The position numbers and the translations under genes are program-made. The notes under the pieces were generated by a model, which saw only the letters and a list, made by a program, of their open reading frames with translations, was not told where the DNA came from and made no database searches. 64,000 bases of DNA from Mermis nigrescens (Eukaryota; Nematoda; Enoplea; Mermithida; Mermithidae). Shown here in pieces: positions 61,178 through 64,000 of this stretch (the first letter of the stretch is position 1; each line of letters starts with the position of its first letter). The stretch is from NCBI GenBank assembly GCA_036768485.1, contig JAVLUZ010000143.1, positions 310,001 to 374,000 of the forward strand, read 5' to 3'.

Positions 61178-62595
61178 CTCATATATGTACGCCTCTACGG
61201 TTCTACTTAATCGATCAAGTCCGTTTTACTTATAAAGTAGAGTAAACTATAAATAAACTAACGTTTACTTATACATATAGGAAACCGAAAAGTTGATAAA
61301 ATCAGGTTCGTACATCTCGCACAATTTATGTGCTATTCGTGCTATTCCTATCCTGGCACGTTTATTGCATCATTTTTGAGGACAAAAGCAGTGAAAACGT
61401 CAAAAATTTTTGTCGCTTCGCGCCATATTAGTACTTTCAAAGTGCTTTTTACTCAAAAAGCGCCCAAAATTGATAAATTTTTGCATTTTCAGTGTTTAAA
61501 GTGATATAATGCAGTCAATAGGACTAAAAATGCTTTGAAAATGCGACATTACCACGAAAAAGCGTTTTATAGGCTATTTTGACCATTTTAGTCTGATCGT
61601 TAAAACAGCTCAAAAACAATTGTGAATATCCTAAATTTACTGTTTTGGATTAATTAGATTTCACCCCCCTGCGACCCTGACCTTGTGCACCTATGCTTGA
61701 AACTGACGCCAGTGCCGCCGGTGCAAGTCCCAACCAGACATCATAGTTTCCCAAGTTCGGAAGTACAGAGGGTAAAATCTCGAAATCTAGGACCACTAAG
61801 TTTAGAGTCTAGCCTTTTTTGCAGATCAAATATGAAAAATGGCTGAAACATCCTATATAGCATGTTTTAATGTGAAAACCTGCGTTTTTAACTACTTTTT
61901 GTCCCATTCTGACTAGTTTCGTCGCTCTTGTAAGTAAAAAATATGAGAATTCATCGAAAATTTTGACTTTTCAGATCATTCTAAGTTCATTCTAGGTATT
62001 TTATGGGTTAACAAAACAGAAATGTATTAGTCGGCGCGATGCGCCGAAAAATTTTTAATATCTTCGCTGCTTTTGTACTCAAAAATCATGCAGAAAATGT
62101 TTGATAGCTCAAAATTGTCTGACAGTGATTCAAGTCTCGGACCCGGAGGTGGGGGGTGATACCCCCCTCACCCCCATATGGGAATGTGTGCCAGACATGC
62201 ACATGCGGGAGGGGGTTGGGGGTCTAGACTCCCCAGAATGGAAAAACGGGAAATTTATTGAGGACAATACGGCAAAATGAAGGCCAAACGAATGAAAATC
62301 GAAAATTTCCTTCAAAGAGGCTTGAAATTTATCAGAAACTGTGAATAACATAATTTTAACGTTATTTTAGCATTTATACCAGTTTTTGAGCTCATTTTGA
62401 CCCCAAAAACACAATTATTGACCCTCAGATCGACCATGTTGTGCATCTATGGCCATTTCTACTATCTACTGATGCTAATCACATTACACGGCAATGTAAA
62501 CTAACAAAACCTATAAGAAAACCGTTTATTCCATATCCAGTATCCATTTTTGTAAAATTATTAGTTTGTCTATCTTCGCAGAAGCACATTCTAAG
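61178..62595. other. PLC-gamma intron or upstream sequence, repeat fragments
   Basis: Contains GTCGCTTCGCGCCA (61,414) and CGGCGCGATGCGCCG (62,034) words and blocks shared with 21.2 kb and 36.85 kb (TCAAAATTGTCTGACAGTGA). I looked for further PLC-gamma exons on the minus strand and found none. Confidence 0.45.
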
Positions 62596-63031
62596 CAGTG
62601 TTTTTTGTACTCGTCAAAGATTTTTCCTGATGTACAAAGACTTTTCGGGACCGTCTTTGTACATGTACAAAGATTTTTGGGAAGACAAAATGCAAAACAA
62701 GTCTAAAATTCGCAAAAATTTTCGGCACTTCGCGCCGAAATGAGGTTCTATATATCTTTATAATGGCAGAAATTGCATTTCAAAAGAATAAATATCAAAT
62801 TTTTTGGCGCTTCGCGCCGCTTTAAGACTATTCTTAGTGATTTTTGCCCTTAGAGACCCAGATATTAGCTAAAATACACTACCAAAAGTCGAACAACTCT
62901 GTTTTTACCACACTAAAATCGCTACTGTACCATATTATAGTACCCAAAAATTTGTGTGTACAAAATGTACAAAGACTTTTGGGGACCATCTTTGTACATG
63001 TACAAACGGATCTTGTACAAAAAAAACACTG
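62596..63031. repeat. hAT-MITE, CAGTGTTTTTTGTAC family, best copy
   Basis: 436 bp. CAGTGTTTTTTGTACTCG to CTTGTACAAAAAAAACACTG, flanked by a perfect 8-bp duplication ATTCTAAG (62,588-62,595 and 63,032-63,039). Inside are two CTTTGTACATGTACAAA palindromes and two GGC(A/G)CTTCGCGCCG words. CAGTG ends with 8-bp duplication place it in hAT. Confidence 0.9.
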
Positions 63032-63440
63032 ATTCTAAGTAATACTCAAAAAATTCAGCTCCTGGTATTAATCAAGTCTCTGATTCAGAATTTTCAATTC
63101 AAAGTTCTCGAACTGGTATGTGCAATAAAACGGAAAGGGACGAATTGAAAAGAAATTTATCGGAGGCCTAAAATGCATTAGGTACAATCTGCAAGAGTGC
63201 GCTCGCAGCAAGCCAACAAATCTAACTAATAATGTTGACCTCCAATTTTTGGCCAAAAATTGCAAAAAAAGGGCATAAAAATGGCTGAAAAGGCATATTT
63301 TCGCCAAGAATCGTGGGGTAAAAAATCTTCCGAATTTTAGGGGATAAAGGGTGACCGGCTTTGGGTAGGGGAGGATCCATCATCTCCCTGTTACCATGTC
63401 TGATTGAACCACAGGCAGTAATAATGAAGACCATAGGCCA

Positions 63441-63698
63441 CAATCAGGCACGTAGCCAAGATTTTCTTCACAGATGCTTTAAAAATTTGAAACTAATTAA
63501 TTTGTCGTTTATCTGGTGCTTAGTAAACAGGACAGAAACTACAATGTTCCCGAGAATTGTGTACAGAATATTGTGCAGAAATGCTTAAAAAAGTATATTT
63601 CATTTTTGGAGGAGCCTTTTGAAGGATAAAAATAAGGAATTATTTCGGGGCGGGGCAACTGTCTCTCACTCTACCCCACCCCCTGACTACGGGCCTGG
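63441..63698. repeat. CAGGCACGTAGCCAAG TIR repeat
   Basis: CAGGCACGTAGCCAAGATTT at the left and CTGACTACGGGCCTG at the right. Confidence 0.65.
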
Positions 63699-63732
63699 TT
63701 GCAATTATAACATTTAATCGTATCATCACATT

Positions 63733-64000
63733 CAGGGCCGTATTCAGGGGCAGGGCGCCCCCCCGGAAATGAAAAGTAATTTTTGAAACGCACAAGGGTC
63801 TCCAAAGGAAAAATTGAAAATTCTCAAAGTAGGTCTAAAAACACCACCAAAACAGGTTTTCAGCGTACTTTTGAGCTATTAAACTCAAAGTTTTTCGGCG
63901 CTTCGCGCCGGATTTATCGTTTATGTAAAGTTTTTGTCTTCTAGCCCGCCAAAATTTGAGTTTGACATGTAGAACATGTGAAAACTTCTTGGGTGCTGCG
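63733..64000. repeat. CAGGGCCGTATTCAGGGGC repeat, runs off right edge
   Basis: Left end of the same family, with a CGGCGCTTCGCGCCGG word at 63,896; truncated by the window. Confidence 0.6.

Overview
This window is metazoan nuclear DNA, most likely from an arthropod. It is AT-rich, contains spliced exons with GT...AG introns, and is packed with animal transposons. A DUF4780-type retroelement ORF, a family mostly seen in arthropods, supports the arthropod reading. Two things stand out: the 3' half of a phospholipase C-gamma gene on the minus strand, and a Polinton/Maverick (adintovirus-like) element inside one of its introns.

Layout. 1-1.04 kb: a GC-rich DUF4780 retroelement ORF running off the left edge. 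1.5-1.8 kb: an (AT)n tract. 2.4-4.9 kb: a broken Penelope-like retroelement interrupted by a TIR element carrying a tRNA-like module, with a second such element at 5.05-5.6 kb. 5.6-8.3 kb: a foldback element with arms of about 41-bp tandem repeats. 8.5-9.6, 11.5-12.7 and 16.4-17.9 kb: three TIR elements flanked by 3-bp repeats. 15.4-21.7 kb: nested hAT-type elements with very GC-rich ends and 8-bp target duplications. 22.7-23.6 kb: a Merlin-type transposase. 24.1-24.9 kb: a tandem repeat. 25,970-26,069: an assembly gap of 100 N.

28.9-61.2 kb, minus strand: twelve exons of PLC-gamma, reading from the C-terminal SH2 domain through SH3, the second half of the split PH domain, the Y half of the catalytic core and C2 to the C-terminal tail. 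Exon phases fit at every junction and the ends match the family, so the gene appears functional. One intron has a non-GT start. Its introns hold hAT, Tc1-like and other short elements.

45,315-55,102: a 9.8-kb Polinton with about 355-bp terminal inverted repeats, 5'-AG ends and a perfect 6-bp target duplication (CATGCA), inserted in a CATA microsatellite about 100 bp from a PLC-gamma splice donor. It carries an integrase with chromodomain, a packaging ATPase, an adenain-like protease, major capsid protein, penton-like protein, a pVI-like protein, two other conserved virion-type proteins and the N-terminal part of protein-primed polymerase B. The polymerase catalytic part is gone. Several genes have single-base breaks in short homopolymers.

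The most novel feature is a gene for a TATA-binding protein (two TBP repeats, about 172 residues, one frameshift) inside the Polinton, together with a recurrent TATAAATA-like box about 20-37 bp upstream of nearly every Polinton start codon. This looks like a Polinton that brought its own promoter-recognition factor. Accessory ORFs include a short protein with possible Bcl-2-like BH1/BH2 spacing, a two-CxxC zinc protein and a signal-peptide/TM protein. All family assignments are by eye; no searches were run.
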